Shown here piece after piece: positions 8,857-18,779 of a stretch of DNA of 64,000 bases. Each line of letters starts with the position of its first letter. The stretch's first letter is position 1. Below the pieces are notes generated by a model. It was not told the DNA's origin. It saw only the letters and a list, made by a program, of their open reading frames with translations, and made no database searches. This stretch comes from Aliiglaciecola sp. 3_MG-2023 (GTDB lineage Bacteria > Pseudomonadota > Gammaproteobacteria > Enterobacterales > Alteromonadaceae), in NCBI RefSeq assembly GCF_030548205.1, contig NZ_JAUORV010000021.1, positions 30,436-94,435 of the forward strand. The letters run 5' to 3'. The position numbers were made by a program, and so were the translations under genes.

Positions 8857-9750
8857 TTATTTTTTGCGAGATCTAGGATGCGTATTGTCGTACACCTTCG
8901 CCAAATGCTGGAAATCTAAATGGGTATAGACTTGGGTGGTCGACAGATTTGCATGGCCCAACAGTTCTTGTACGGCGCGCAAATCACCACTAGATTCTAG
9001 CATATGCGTGGCATAAGAATGTCGCAATTTATGTGGATTTACTTTTTGATCCACATGTTGTTTATGAGCCCATAATTCCATTCGCTTGGCGATTTGGCGA
9101 TGGCTTATTCTGCGTTTATGCATGCTCACAAACAGAGCTTGTTCATCTGCCGGAGGCGTCATTTGACTTCGAACTCTAAGCCATTTATTTATCCATGTAG
9201 TGGCTGTCTTACCCACCGGAATGATCCGTTCTTTTCGGCCCTTACCTAGTACTCTTATTTGCCCTTTGGTGACGATGTCTTGCATATTTAAGCCAGACAG
9301 CTCTGCTAAACGTAAACCACAGCCGTATGTTAATTCCATCATCGCACGGTCTCGGATAGCGAGCACGGATTCAGGATCTATATCTAATAATTGACCTACC
9401 TGATCAACATTAAGGTGTTTTGGTAGCGGTCGTCCAAGTTTAGGCGTTTGCACTGCTTTTGCAGGATTGGTTTTAAGAATATTTTCGGCCACTAAAAACT
9501 GGCAAAAAGTACGCATAGCTGAAAGTCGTAATGCAATAGATCGGGGGGCCAGATTTTTGCGTCTAGCTTGGCTCAAAATCGACCTTATGTGCTGGGTAGT
9601 TAATTCAGACCAGCTTGTAATATTGAGCTGTTCAGTAACCGCCGTGAGTTGGCGATGGTAATTATCTAGTGTTTTTGCAGAAAGGTTTCTTTCGTACTTT
9701 AAAAACGAAAAAAATTTTTCCAGCCAGTGCTCTAAGGCTGGAGCATCCAT
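8857..9750 (-). CDS. xerC: site-specific tyrosine recombinase XerC
   Basis: XerC works with XerD at dif to resolve chromosome dimers. The 297-residue protein has an N-terminal SAM-like core-binding domain (about 6-95) and a catalytic domain. Catalytic residues visible are Arg147 in GCGLRLAEL, Lys170 in GKGRKER, His240 and Arg243 in HKLRHSYATHML, His266 in LGHANLSTTQ and the nucleophile Tyr275 in VYTHL. The PHKLRHSYATHML box and the dapF-DUF484 context point to XerC rather than XerD. It starts 2 bp after the DUF484 stop codon, so translation is likely coupled. Confidence 0.96.
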   Translation of the reverse strand: MDAPALEHWLEKFFSFLKYERNLSAKTLDNYHRQLTAVTEQLNITSWSELTTQHIRSILSQARRKNLAPRSIALRLSAMRTFCQFLVAENILKTNPAKAVQTPKLGRPLPKHLNVDQVGQLLDIDPESVLAIRDRAMMELTYGCGLRLAELSGLNMQDIVTKGQIRVLGKGRKERIIPVGKTATTWINKWLRVRSQMTPPADEQALFVSMHKRRISHRQIAKRMELWAHKQHVDQKVNPHKLRHSYATHMLESSGDLRAVQELLGHANLSTTQVYTHLDFQHLAKVYDNTHPRSRKK

Positions 9751-9752
9751 CG

Positions 9753-10451
9753 CTAATACCCAGCCAAGTTTGGCAAGAGTACATTTAAGAATTGTTGCAA
9801 TTGCGTGATCAGTAAGGTATCCATATCTGGATTGAAATGACTAGGATCTTTGCTACCGATGGCCAATATACCCAATTCGCCTTTTTCTCCTAGCAACATA
9901 AGTGCAACAGATTCAACATTTCCATCTTTGAACAGTAATTGTGTTTCATGTTGGCTTAAGCGACCAAAGAAAAAACAGTCTTGTTTGAAGCGTTTTTCGA
10001 TAAACAATTTACGTTGAATTTCCGGTAACGCATGGGCACCGCTAAACGATTTCAAGGTGACCGCAGATAAGAGCAGTTTTTGGCGCATTACATCTTCAAG
10101 TACGTCTTGGACTTCGCTGAAAAAACGGCAGCCTAATAACTGAATATTAAGGTCTGCATAAATACGATAAATTTGTTCGTTTTGTTTAGCGATTGAAATG
10201 AGTTGATTGAGTTTGTGGGATAGTTCGCGATTTTTCTTACGCAATTGCTCTGATTGCAACTCAACAAGGGATATACTGCCTTTTTGCTGGTGGGAAATCA
10301 CTAGCTTTTCAGCCACTTGCGGATTTTTTACAAAAAAGTCAGGATTTTCCAATAAATAGTTTTTAACGTCTTTTTCGCTAACTACCTCTGCGACTTTTTC
10401 ATAATTAGTCAGCATAGCCCTATCTACTTGTTGTTGTGCTGTATCACTCAT
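9753..10451 (-). CDS. DUF484 family protein (YigA-like)
   Basis: DUF484 proteins sit between dapF and xerC in many gammaproteobacteria and are of unknown function. The 232-residue product has an N-terminal helical part with [16 protein letters not shown], a coiled-coil-like stretch around residues 60-100 ([18 protein letters not shown]), and a GAF-like C-terminal domain including the block [16 protein letters not shown]. Its ATG overlaps the dapF stop by 4 bp (ATGA), and xerC starts 2 bp beyond its own stop, so it is the middle gene of a coupled trio. The context supports a shared regulation but does not reveal the role. Confidence 0.9.
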   Translation of the reverse strand: MSDTAQQQVDRAMLTNYEKVAEVVSEKDVKNYLLENPDFFVKNPQVAEKLVISHQQKGSISLVELQSEQLRKKNRELSHKLNQLISIAKQNEQIYRIYADLNIQLLGCRFFSEVQDVLEDVMRQKLLLSAVTLKSFSGAHALPEIQRKLFIEKRFKQDCFFFGRLSQHETQLLFKDGNVESVALMLLGEKGELGILAIGSKDPSHFNPDMDTLLITQLQQFLNVLLPNLAGY

Positions 10452-11278
10452 ATTATTAGGGTTCCATCAAAAATATGTTCTGCAGGGCCAGTCATTTTCA
10501 ATACATTGTCTTTGCCTTGCCAACGTATTTTCAATGTGCCACCAGGTAGATCAACGCGTACATCTTTGCTTAGTTTACCTTGAATCTGACCAATTGCCAC
10601 TGCTGCACACGCGCCAGTACCACAGGCTAATGTTTCACCCGCTCCGCGTTCGTGTACACGCAATTTTATATGGTTTTCATTAATGATTTGCATGAATCCA
10701 ACATTTACATTTTCAGGAAATCTATCGTGGGCTTCAAGTAATGGACCAATAGTTTCTACATCAGCCGTTTGCACATCATCAACTTCAAGCACGCAATGGG
10801 GATTGCCCATAGACACAGAGCCAACCATAAAGGTTTTATCTTGTGCTCGAATCAAATAAATTTTTTCTTCTTTATTGGCTTTCAATGGGATTTTTGCAGG
10901 CTCGAAAATAGGCCGCCCCATATTTACAGTAACTTGACCGTCTTTTTCAAGATACAGCACTATCTTGCCAGACTTAGTACTGACAACAACCTTGTTACGG
11001 TTAGTTAACCCTTTTATTTTTACAAACTTTGCAAAGCACCTTGCGCCATTTCCACACTGCGATACTTCTGAACCATCGGCATTGAAAATTCGATAATGAA
11101 AGTCTTGCTCAGGATCGTACGGAGGTTCGACCAACAATAGCTGGTCAAATCCGATCCCAAAATTTCTATCAGCCAATTGCTGAATTTTGTCTTTTGAAAA
11201 AAACACATTTTGCGTGACATTATCTATAACGACAAAGTCGTTGCCCAGCCCATGCATTTTAGAAAATTGAATTTGCAT
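10448..11278 (-). CDS. dapF: diaminopimelate epimerase
   Basis: DapF interconverts LL- and meso-diaminopimelate for lysine and peptidoglycan synthesis. The 276-residue length is standard. The N-terminus [13 protein letters not shown], the first catalytic cysteine in [13 protein letters not shown] and the second in [13 protein letters not shown] are all intact, as is the MGNPHCVL block. It lies downstream of lysA and is translationally coupled to the DUF484 gene. About 150 bp separate it from lysA, so a separate promoter is possible. Confidence 0.97.
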   Translation of the reverse strand: MQIQFSKMHGLGNDFVVIDNVTQNVFFSKDKIQQLADRNFGIGFDQLLLVEPPYDPEQDFHYRIFNADGSEVSQCGNGARCFAKFVKIKGLTNRNKVVVSTKSGKIVLYLEKDGQVTVNMGRPIFEPAKIPLKANKEEKIYLIRAQDKTFMVGSVSMGNPHCVLEVDDVQTADVETIGPLLEAHDRFPENVNVGFMQIINENHIKLRVHERGAGETLACGTGACAAVAIGQIQGKLSKDVRVDLPGGTLKIRWQGKDNVLKMTGPAEHIFDGTLII

Positions 11279-11426
11279 TATTAATTCTAAAAGCTACTAC
11301 TAAAAGTTTTATTACAGTTATATTAACCTACATATGCGGCGACCAAAATAGCTATTTTGCAGTCAATTTCCGACACACACTAAAAAACAATGAAAATCAC
11401 CTTAGCTCATTCACATGAGTCGGCGA

Positions 11427-12674
11427 TTAAAGAACGTGTTCCCCTTTCCAAAGGTCAGATAACATTTCCCGTTCTCGAGCTAAGTGTAAGCTGTTTTTAT
11501 CAACGATTATTTCAGCTGGGCGACAGCGACTGTTGTAATTTGATGCCATCACAAAACCGTAAGCACCAGCACTACGTACCACCAATAAGTCATTTGGAAC
11601 GATTTCTAGTTCACGGTCTTTGCCAATGAAATCCCCTGTTTCACAAATGGGACCCACAATGTCATAGGTTGCTTTTGGCTTTCCAGAGCTGAGCTCTGCA
11701 GGAATGATATTTTGCCAAGCAGAGTAAAGGGCTGGACGAATCAAATCATTCATGGCGGCATCAACAATCGCGAAATTCTTCTCTTCACCTTGCTTAATGA
11801 ATTCTACTTTCGTAATGAGAATCCCCGCGTTTGCCATTATCGCTCGACCAGGTTCAAATATTAATTTCAACTCAGGTCGTTTCTCCATGCGCGTCATTAG
11901 CGCTTCAACATAGGCATCCGGATGGGGTGGGGTCTCATCTTTGTATGCAACTCCTAACCCACCGCCTACATCGAGATGACTGATGGTAATACCCAATTCA
12001 GCCAGCTCGTCAATCAGCGACAACATTCTATCTAGGGCGTCTACAAAGGGATCAATGTCTGTGAGCTGAGAGCCAATATGACAATCCATGCCTTTCACTT
12101 CCAGATGTTGGTAACTTGCCGCGAGTTTATAGGTGGCTACAGCGTTTTCTCTTGGTATTCCAAACTTGTTGGCTTTGAGTCCTGTTGAAATATACGGGTG
12201 AGTTTTGGCATCAACATCCGGGTTCACGCGAATTGAAATTGGCGCAACTACATTCAGTTTGGAGGCTACTTTGTTGATTCGCTCTAACTCAGGCTCAGAC
12301 TCTACATTAAAACACAAAATGTTTTTAGACAGTGCAAATTCAATTTCTTGTTCGGTTTTACCGACCCCTGAAAACACTACTTTAGTTGGGTCGCCACCGG
12401 CTTCAATAACGCGAGATAATTCACCGCCTGAAACAATATCGAAACCAGAGCCTAATTTGGCCATTACCGATAGCACCGCTAAATTTGAATTCGCTTTTAC
12501 CGCATAACAAATTAAGTGTGCATGCTTGCCAGCTGCTTGGTCAAACGCATGCCAATGACGCTCTATTGTTGCTCTGGAATATACATAACAAGGTGTCCCG
12601 AATTGTTCAGCTATCTGCTGGACGGGCACATCTTCGGCGTAAAGGGTAGAATCTTGATACTGAAAGTAATCCAA
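11427..12674 (-). CDS. lysA: diaminopimelate decarboxylase (TTG start)
   Basis: LysA is a PLP-dependent fold-III decarboxylase making lysine from meso-diaminopimelate. The PLP lysine is in ICYAVKANSNLAVL, and HIGSQLTD, GGGLGVAY and the substrate-binding EPGRAIMANAG are present; the catalytic cysteine lies in GPICETGDF. The length of 415 residues is normal. The start codon is TTG: a strong AGAGGAG lies 9 bases upstream and no suitable ATG is near. The upstream lptM stop codon directly abuts this TTG, implying translational coupling. Confidence 0.96.
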   Translation of the reverse strand: MDYFQYQDSTLYAEDVPVQQIAEQFGTPCYVYSRATIERHWHAFDQAAGKHAHLICYAVKANSNLAVLSVMAKLGSGFDIVSGGELSRVIEAGGDPTKVVFSGVGKTEQEIEFALSKNILCFNVESEPELERINKVASKLNVVAPISIRVNPDVDAKTHPYISTGLKANKFGIPRENAVATYKLAASYQHLEVKGMDCHIGSQLTDIDPFVDALDRMLSLIDELAELGITISHLDVGGGLGVAYKDETPPHPDAYVEALMTRMEKRPELKLIFEPGRAIMANAGILITKVEFIKQGEEKNFAIVDAAMNDLIRPALYSAWQNIIPAELSSGKPKATYDIVGPICETGDFIGKDRELEIVPNDLLVVRSAGAYGFVMASNYNSRCRPAEIIVDKNSLHLAREREMLSDLWKGEHVL

Positions 12675-12809
12675 CTACGATTGCTCCTCTGAGTCATCTA
12701 TGTTTTGGTCTGTGATCGGTGAGTTTTGCTCTGTAGGATGAATTAGATCACCCTTTACTCCACAACTGGAAATGATAAAAATGACCGCCAATAAGGAAAG
12801 TGCGCGCAT
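12675..12809 (-). CDS. lptM: small lipoprotein LptM (YifL-like)
   Basis: This is a 44-codon gene. It begins MRALSLLAVIFIISSCG, a short lipoprotein signal with the lipidated cysteine after ISS, followed by a short hydrophilic tail ending in SEEQS. LptM/YifL lipoproteins are encoded just upstream of lysA or dapF in gammaproteobacteria, and in Escherichia coli LptM assists maturation of the LptD translocon. Both size and position fit. The stop codon abuts the lysA TTG start. The family call rests on context and the lipobox because little sequence is conserved. Confidence 0.8.
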   Translation of the reverse strand: MRALSLLAVIFIISSCGVKGDLIHPTEQNSPITDQNIDDSEEQS

Positions 12810-12966
12810 GGCACAACGCAGATTTTTGAACACTGTAATCACCCAACCGTTACGAAAGTCTATATCATCCCATCAAAAGCAAAAAAAACAAGCATTGCTA
12901 CTACCTGATTTGGGATAAGACATACAATAAATTACTAATTGTAGAGGTTTTTAGTAAGACCTTGTT

Positions 12967-13438
12967 TGAGACACCCATCCAAGAACGTTGTAATTGAGAC
13001 ACCCACCCAAAAGTTATCAAGACACCCATCCAAAAAGGAAATAGAGCCCGTGTAACTGAGACACCCATCGAAATTGCCTATTTTGAGCCCTACCCAAAGT
13101 TGTTAGGACACCCACCCACATTGTTTTCCGGATGGTAGGTGTTATCTGGACAGTCATGAATAAAATTACGTAGACAGGCACTTAATTTTTAGTCGTAGAG
13201 AGCGACTTTGTAATTGAGACACCCATCGAAATTGCCTATGCCATATTTGGGACATCCATGGGACAGCCATTTTGAGACACCCATCGACGTTGTAATTGAG
13301 ACATCCATCGAAATTGTTCTAAGACACCCACCCAAACCAAGCGCCTGATAGGACACCCACCCAAAAGTTATCAAAGGCCATTTTGAGACACCCATCCAAC
13401 GTTGTAATTGAGACACCCACCCAAAAAGGAAATAGAGC
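12967..13438. repeat. intergenic short-repeat cluster B (GACACCCAyCC core)
   Basis: About 16 copies of a core close to GACACCCATCC or GACACCCACCC occur in 470 bp, for example near 12970, 12997, 13021, 13060, 13107, 13218, 13276, 13300, 13322, 13351, 13387 and 13412. Variants reading GACAGTCAT, GACAGGCA and GACAGCCAT lie near 13149, 13173 and 13261. All point the same way. Longer blocks are duplicated: AAAAAGGAAATAGAGCCC occurs twice, as do ACCCAAAAGTTATCAA and GAGACACCCATCGAAATTGCC. The cluster fills the 669-bp space between lptM and the glycosyltransferase gene. Frames read through it are repeat translations, not genes. Confidence 0.85.
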
Positions 13439-13478
13439 CCACCGTAAACAGGGGGGTAGGCGTTTCGGGCTAAATAGC

Positions 13479-14543
13479 TTAAGTCTGGTTTGCGAGTGCC
13501 GAACGTACTGAATCTGGAAAGTGGGTGTTTTTCCAGAGCTGCTCACATAGGGTTTTTGTATCCAGATAGTCTCCTTCCATTAACCAGTCAATGAGTATGT
13601 CTGGCGAGCTGGGATAGCTAATTGGTTCGGGCGAGTCTTTGCTTAGCCATTTGGATACGATTTGGGGATCTAGGCTGTCCATGCTTTCGCAGCGATTCAT
13701 GCGTTCTAAGGTGATGCGATTTGAAGTTTGTTCGTATTGATTTTTAAGTGGCTTGACTAAGATTTTCTTACCCAGTTGCAAGCATTCGCTAGATAACTCA
13801 AATCCGCCATTGGCGATGACTCCGGCACATTCAAATAAAGCCTGTTGGAAGGTTTGTTTTGATAGTGGGCGCCACTGGCTATTGTCATTGGCGAAAGGGG
13901 CTTCTATGTCGGGGTGGTAACAAAGAAATTTTTCGTTGGGGAATTTTTCCAACAGTGATTTGATAGCCGCTATATTTTCAAATGGCAAATAGACCAATAT
14001 ATGTTCACCTGAAGTGGCTTTGCTGTAAGGCTCTTCAATAAAAGGCGGCATGATAGGAAAACCAAAGTGGTACCAATGCACCCCTAAATTAATATCGCAG
14101 GGAGCGAATGTACGCATCAGTAATCTATCGAGCCAGGTTTCACCTTGTTTGGGGACTTTGTGTTTAAACGCGGCCTGGTGACTAATCGCAATGGAGGATA
14201 AGTCATTCATTTTGGCAGCCCAAGCCGTTACTGGTTCGAAGTCATTGAGAAGAACATGGTACTTTGCCACATTTAACTGTTTTACGTCTCTTATGAATTG
14301 CTTTACTTCGGCTTGTTTTAAGGTTTTCCAGCGGTCCACTTGGCCATTTTCGGTAATAAAGGTTAACCCTTTCACAGTGCGGTAATTTCCAAATACTTCC
14401 ATGTCGAAATAGCGAGAGGGATCGCGACCGCTAAATATAAAGTCAACTTCAATGTCATCGCGTTTTGCAAATGCTTTAGCCATGATTCGTGCTCGAGCAA
14501 TGTGGCCATTGCCCGTGCCTTGCACGCCATACAATATTTTCAT
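13479..14543 (-). CDS. MJ1255/VC2487 family glycosyltransferase
   Basis: The N-terminus MKILYGVQGTGNGHIARARIMAKAF is the recognisable start of the MJ1255/VC2487 glycosyltransferase-like family, a GT-B-type fold related to MurG/UGT enzymes. The glycine-rich GTGNGHIARA loop and the late block GVIANGGFELSSECLQLGKKILVKPL (split here: ANGGFELSSE and KKILVKPL) correspond to donor-nucleotide contacts in that fold. There is no membrane segment, so it is a cytoplasmic or peripheral enzyme. It lies 9 bp downstream of a PAP2 phosphatase gene on the same strand, consistent with a two-gene envelope-lipid or glycan operon. Acceptor and donor are unknown. Confidence 0.82.
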   Translation of the reverse strand: MKILYGVQGTGNGHIARARIMAKAFAKRDDIEVDFIFSGRDPSRYFDMEVFGNYRTVKGLTFITENGQVDRWKTLKQAEVKQFIRDVKQLNVAKYHVLLNDFEPVTAWAAKMNDLSSIAISHQAAFKHKVPKQGETWLDRLLMRTFAPCDINLGVHWYHFGFPIMPPFIEEPYSKATSGEHILVYLPFENIAAIKSLLEKFPNEKFLCYHPDIEAPFANDNSQWRPLSKQTFQQALFECAGVIANGGFELSSECLQLGKKILVKPLKNQYEQTSNRITLERMNRCESMDSLDPQIVSKWLSKDSPEPISYPSSPDILIDWLMEGDYLDTKTLCEQLWKNTHFPDSVRSALANQT

Positions 14544-14552
14544 TAATACTAC

Positions 14553-15065
14553 TTAAACAAGGATAGAAAGACTCAACATTGAAATAATGATACCTAAAAA
14601 AGCACCGGCAACAATGTCACTTGGATAATGGACACCGAGCATTACTCTGGATAGTCCAATTAAACTTGCCCAGATGTATACTAAAACTGCTACGCTAGGG
14701 TAGAAGTGTGCCAATAGTGAAGCCATTAAGAAGGCCGCTGCAGTATGACCTGAGGGTAAACTAAATTTATCAGAAGGCGTAATGTGAGATCGAAAATTAT
14801 AGATTAAGTCGCAAGGCCGTTGGCGCTTAAAAAGTTTTTTCAAAATCACATAGATGGGTAACTCTAGGGCGTACGCTAGTAAAGATGTATACAGGAAAAT
14901 TGCCCCATCTTCGGGATCAAATGCACACAGGAGTACACCTAACAGCAAATAAACGTGTCCATCACCGCTTTTGGATATGTATTTAATGATTCGGCAATCG
15001 CGACCCGCGGTTACACCGAAAATCCAGCGGAATATGTGTGTATCAGCTCTGCCAAATGCATTCAT
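14553..15065 (-). CDS. PAP2-family membrane phosphatase
   Basis: This 170-residue membrane protein carries all three PAP2 signature motifs: K-x6-RP (KKLFKRQRP), PSGH (LPSGHTAAAF) and SR-x5-H-x3-D (SRVMLGVHYPSD). Several hydrophobic helices surround them. Such proteins dephosphorylate lipid phosphates such as phosphatidic acid, phosphatidylglycerol phosphate or undecaprenyl pyrophosphate. It is the upstream member of a pair with the VC2487-type glycosyltransferase, suggesting a joint role in lipid-linked metabolism at the inner membrane. Substrate specificity cannot be read from the sequence. Confidence 0.88.
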   Translation of the reverse strand: MNAFGRADTHIFRWIFGVTAGRDCRIIKYISKSGDGHVYLLLGVLLCAFDPEDGAIFLYTSLLAYALELPIYVILKKLFKRQRPCDLIYNFRSHITPSDKFSLPSGHTAAAFLMASLLAHFYPSVAVLVYIWASLIGLSRVMLGVHYPSDIVAGAFLGIIISMLSLSILV

Positions 15066-15260
15066 CTCTAGGTACTCTTTCTATGTGTACTCATTGAGAA
15101 TAAAAATAACCATTGAGTGTGAAGGCTAGTTGACAGAAAAACGAAACCTTTGTGACAAATATAAGTCATATTTATGACAATGAAGAAAACTCATCTAAGG
15201 TTTTACAAACTCGTTGCTAACAATTAACCTAGGGCTTTAATGCTGAAGTTGGACTCGCTG

Positions 15261-15746
15261 ATGGAATACAACACCTCTGAATTGTGTGATTTATTTGCTG
15301 ATAGTGTAGACGTTGTCGACCCTTTATTCGTAAATTATGGGGGTAGGCTTTCTTACGGTGGTGAGATTACAACCATTAAATGCCACGAAGATAAAGGCCT
15401 AATTGATAAAGTATTGTCTCAACCAGGAAAAGGCAAGGTGCTACTCATCGATGGCGGCGGATCGACTCGCCGTGCACTCATTGACGTAAACACTGCGCAA
15501 ATTGCCATTGAAAATGACTGGGAAGGCATTGTTTGCTATGGCAGCGTGCGTGAAGTCGACCAACTTGAAGAACTTGATATTGGCATTCATGGGGTGGCGT
15601 CGATTCCCGTCAATGCTGCGTTTGAGCAAATAGGCGAGGTGGACGTTGCGGTAAATTTCGCGGGTGTTACTTTTTTGCCTGAAGATCATTTATACGCAGA
15701 TAGTACTGGCATTATTTTATCGCCTGAACCTTTAGATATTGAATGA
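15261..15746 (+). CDS. rraA: regulator of ribonuclease activity RraA
   Basis: RraA binds RNase E and inhibits RNA processing. From the ATG at 15261 the product is 161 residues, the same as Escherichia coli RraA, and begins [14 protein letters not shown] in the family manner; an in-frame ATG at 15240 would add seven residues. Conserved blocks are [61 protein letters not shown] and the C-terminus [16 protein letters not shown]. It is divergent from the PAP2 gene and is followed by a strong hairpin. Confidence 0.93.
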   Translation: MEYNTSELCDLFADSVDVVDPLFVNYGGRLSYGGEITTIKCHEDKGLIDKVLSQPGKGKVLLIDGGGSTRRALIDVNTAQIAIENDWEGIVCYGSVREVDQLEELDIGIHGVASIPVNAAFEQIGEVDVAVNFAGVTFLPEDHLYADSTGIILSPEPLDIE

Positions 15747-15795
15747 GGCTTGTGGGTTCCGCCGCAAGGTCGAGCATTTTTAACAGACATTAATT

Positions 15796-15829
15796 AACCA
15801 GGCTGTTCTTTAAATTGAACAGCCTGGTT
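15796..15829. terminator. perfect 13-bp hairpin between rraA and the nuclease gene
   Basis: A perfect inverted repeat (AACCAGGCTGTTC at 15796-15808 and GAACAGCCTGGTT at 15817-15829, 8-nt loop) lies between the convergent rraA and S1/P1 nuclease genes. It probably serves as a transcription terminator for one or both genes. On the plus strand it is followed by GTCCCTTCTTT, only a broken T tract. Confidence 0.7.
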
Positions 15830-15901
15830 GTCCCTTCTTTGTCGTCACGGTTTGCCCGCTGCATTCTGCATTGAGGCAGTTAAACAACTGAATTGTTTAT
15901 T

Positions 15902-16699
15902 TTATAAAATTGAATTTAAATACGCCGCGATGCGAACGCCTGCCATCTGCAATCGTTGTTTAATCTCAGGCAAATGCTGATGTTGGTATTGCCAATTGAG
16001 TTTTTCTTCTGAGGGGTAAGCCTGCTCACGCAACTGAATACTTTCCTTAATCCATACTTTGGGATCTGTTGTCTGCCACTGTTTAGCCATCTCTGGGGTA
16101 ATTTTGCGACTTAGCCAATCTGTCCACTCAGTATAAGATAACTTTTTGTTGTCAATAATGCCGCTATCCCACACTCTGTGAAGATTCGATTCCTGCCAAA
16201 AGAACTCTACTTTGACATCATTTCCACCCCGATCCGTTCCATTACCGGCGTGCAATGGTTGATGTAAATCGCCAATAATATGCACAATAAAATGCAATGC
16301 TAATTGTCGGTCTTGTAAGGTTGCTTTTGGGTTTTTCAGGGTTGCAGAAAACGATACTAAGGCCGTATAAGCGTCCCCATGGGAAGGGGCGTGTTTGGAA
16401 GAATGATACTCAGAACCTTCGTCCACACTCACGTAATGCCAAGGTGGCGATGTCTTTTGCCAAAACTCCGATGGATCTGAGCGCATTTCGTCGGCTAAGG
16501 TGGATATTTCCGCCAATGACTGTGTTGGGTACAAAGCGTCGATTTTCGCTTTTGCATCATCGCTTAAATACTTTTCTGCGATGCTTGCTGTTACTCGGTG
16601 GCCAGTTTGACCCCAAGCAACTGCTTTAGAAGTTTGCAATAAACAAAGTGCAGCGATTGCAAATTGCGATAATTTTAAAACGCGAGAATTCAGGAACAT
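15902..16699 (-). CDS. secreted S1/P1 zinc nuclease
   Basis: S1/P1 nucleases are trinuclear-zinc enzymes that cut single-stranded nucleic acids and remove 3'-phosphates. The 265-residue product has a signal peptide ending at KAVA, leaving the mature N-terminal tryptophan of WGQTGHRVTA, which is the family's first zinc ligand. Further zinc-type residues appear in LADEMRSD, WHYVS, HFIVHIIGDLHQPLHAG, RGGNDVKVEF and LHRVWDSGII. The protein should be periplasmic or secreted and could scavenge phosphate or nucleosides. It starts 17 bp downstream of ubiX on the same strand and may be the last gene of an mpl-ubiX-nuclease operon. Confidence 0.92.
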   Translation of the reverse strand: MFLNSRVLKLSQFAIAALCLLQTSKAVAWGQTGHRVTASIAEKYLSDDAKAKIDALYPTQSLAEISTLADEMRSDPSEFWQKTSPPWHYVSVDEGSEYHSSKHAPSHGDAYTALVSFSATLKNPKATLQDRQLALHFIVHIIGDLHQPLHAGNGTDRGGNDVKVEFFWQESNLHRVWDSGIIDNKKLSYTEWTDWLSRKITPEMAKQWQTTDPKVWIKESIQLREQAYPSEEKLNWQYQHQHLPEIKQRLQMAGVRIAAYLNSIL

Positions 16700-16716
16700 G
16701 GTTTGCTTACTCTTAC

Positions 16717-17331
16717 TTATTTCTGATAGCCCCAGCGAGGCATTAATTTTTGATCGATGTTTAAATGGTCGAGAATTCTCGCCACTACAAAGTCAACTAA
16801 GTCTTCAATTCGTTTAGGTTGATGATAAAAGCCGGGGGCCGCCGGCATTATGGTTACACCCATTTGTGACAATTTCAGCATATTTTCAAGGTGAATGGTC
16901 GATAACGGCATCTCTCGGGGAACAAGGATCAACTGTCCTCGTTCTTTTATCACTACATCAGCTGCCCGCTCAATTAGGTTGTCACTTTTACCTGTGGTAA
17001 TGGCACTCAATGAGCCTGTTGAACAAGGGCAAACTACCATTTGTTTCGGTGCAGCAGAGCCTGAAGCTACAGGAGAGAACCACTCATCTTTACCGAAGAC
17101 TTTGATTTGTTCAGGCTTAGCAGCAAAACGCTGAGTAAAAAATTCGCTACAGGTTTTTGGGTTGGCAGGTATCTTCAAGTCTTCTTCGGTCGCTAACACC
17201 ACTCGAGCCGCCGAAGAGATCAGTAAATACACCTGGTAATTAGCTGCCACTAGGGTTTCAAGTAGACGCAACCCGTAAGGAGCGCCAGACGCGCCAGTAA
17301 AAGCCAGTGTTATTTTGTTATCAAAATTCAT
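16717..17331 (-). CDS. ubiX: flavin prenyltransferase UbiX
   Basis: UbiX prenylates FMN to make the cofactor of the UbiD decarboxylase of ubiquinone synthesis. The 204-residue protein starts with the flavin-binding [19 protein letters not shown] loop and has [15 protein letters not shown], the [23 protein letters not shown] region (in pieces) and [11 protein letters not shown], all typical of the family. Its start overlaps the mpl stop by 11 bp, so the two genes are cotranscribed. No ubiD is present in this window. Confidence 0.95.
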   Translation of the reverse strand: MNFDNKITLAFTGASGAPYGLRLLETLVAANYQVYLLISSAARVVLATEEDLKIPANPKTCSEFFTQRFAAKPEQIKVFGKDEWFSPVASGSAAPKQMVVCPCSTGSLSAITTGKSDNLIERAADVVIKERGQLILVPREMPLSTIHLENMLKLSQMGVTIMPAAPGFYHQPKRIEDLVDFVVARILDHLNIDQKLMPRWGYQK

Positions 17332-18676
17332 GTTTGCTCAGTTGCTCTAGTAAACGTGCATGAATGCCGCTAAAACCACCATTACTCATGACCAAAATAT
17401 GGTCTCCAGGAGCAACATTTTGCAACAGCGCAGCAATAATGTCGTCTACATTATCATATACTTTTGCAGGAACGTCTGAACCTGCGATGAGTTGTGCCAA
17501 AGACCAGTCTAAATTGCTGGGTTGAAACAATAATACCTGATCGGCATGTCCCCAAGATTTAGCTAAGGTGTGTTTATGAACCCCCATTTTCATGGTGGCT
17601 GAACGGGGCTCCAAAACTGCAAAGATCCGCGCATCTTTGACTTTATGTCTGAGGCCTTCTAGGGTGGTCGCGATGGCCGTGGGATGGTGGGCGAAATCAT
17701 CGTAAACTGTGATGTTATTAACTACCCCACGGGTTTCCATTCGCCTTTTGGCATTCACGAATTGACCTAAGGCTTCAATTGCTAAGTCGGGTTTTACACC
17801 GGCATGACGGGCTGCCGCTATAGCCATTATTCCATTGTGAACATTGTGTTGGCCAATCAGTGACCAATTTACCCGCCCCAACTTGGTTTTATCCAACAAC
17901 ACATCAAATTCACTGCCATCATCAGACTGATTTTCTGCTTGCCAGTCAGTGCCGATATATTGGATGGGTGTCCAACAACCTTGTTTCAAAACCTGTGCGA
18001 TATTTTCATCGGCAGCGGGGGCGAGAGCCAATCCATTGCCGGGCAAAATACGCATTAGGTGGTGAAACTGCTTTTGAATAGCGGCTAAGTTTTCGAAAAT
18101 ATCTGCATGGTCGAACTCTAAGTTGTTTAGCACTAGAGTGCGTGGATGATAGTGCACAAATTTGGACCGTTTATCAAAAAATGCACTGTCGTATTCGTCA
18201 GCTTCAATAACGAAAAAAGGAGATTCTCCTAAGCGAGCTGAAATGCCAAAATTTTCTGGGACCCCGCCAATTAAAAATCCAGGTTGCAAGCCCGCATATT
18301 CAAGGATCCATGCAATCATACTGGCAGTGGTGGTTTTACCATGGGTTCCAGAGGCTGCGATGACCCACCTTTGTTTTAATACGTTTTCCGACAACCATTG
18401 GGGGCCACTGGTGTACGTTAAGTTGCGATTTAGTACCTCTTCTACACATGGATTACCCCGTGACATGGCATTGCCAATTATCACTATATCCGGCTCTGGT
18501 CTGAGTTGTGAAGGGTCAAATCCTTGGGTTAATGGAATTCCTAAGGACTCTAATTGCGTGCTCATTGGCGGGTAAACATTGGCATCAGAACCACTTACAT
18601 GGTGTCCCATTGACTTGGCAATGGCGGCAATCCCCCCCATAAAGGTGCCGCAAATTCCGAGAATATGAATATGCAT
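17321..18676 (-). CDS. mpl: UDP-N-acetylmuramate:tripeptide ligase Mpl
   Basis: Mpl joins recycled L-Ala-gamma-D-Glu-meso-DAP to UDP-MurNAc in peptidoglycan recycling. The 451-residue Mur-ligase-fold protein starts [19 protein letters not shown], the diagnostic Mpl N-terminus. The ATP loop [11 protein letters not shown] lies near residue 110, with [12 protein letters not shown] and [10 protein letters not shown] following; [11 protein letters not shown] marks the C-terminal domain. It is the first gene of a run with ubiX and the S1/P1 nuclease. It is divergent from fbp. Confidence 0.96.
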   Translation of the reverse strand: MHIHILGICGTFMGGIAAIAKSMGHHVSGSDANVYPPMSTQLESLGIPLTQGFDPSQLRPEPDIVIIGNAMSRGNPCVEEVLNRNLTYTSGPQWLSENVLKQRWVIAASGTHGKTTTASMIAWILEYAGLQPGFLIGGVPENFGISARLGESPFFVIEADEYDSAFFDKRSKFVHYHPRTLVLNNLEFDHADIFENLAAIQKQFHHLMRILPGNGLALAPAADENIAQVLKQGCWTPIQYIGTDWQAENQSDDGSEFDVLLDKTKLGRVNWSLIGQHNVHNGIMAIAAARHAGVKPDLAIEALGQFVNAKRRMETRGVVNNITVYDDFAHHPTAIATTLEGLRHKVKDARIFAVLEPRSATMKMGVHKHTLAKSWGHADQVLLFQPSNLDWSLAQLIAGSDVPAKVYDNVDDIIAALLQNVAPGDHILVMSNGGFSGIHARLLEQLSKHEF

Positions 18677-18779
18677 AACTTCGATTGTATCAATAAAATT
18701 TGGCTAAGATTAACAGAGATTGGAATGCCAACAAATGGATATTCACTTAACTTGTTGTTTTTTGTGCTGAGTTTTGTGT

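Noticed and set aside
12967..13546. Open frames of about 75 codons on the minus strand and the regular look of a CRISPR array
   Set aside because: The frames translate into repeats such as DGCL and GVS with no ribosome site. The repeats are about 11-16 bp with variable spacing and no unique 30-bp spacers, so this is not CRISPR, and no cas genes are present.
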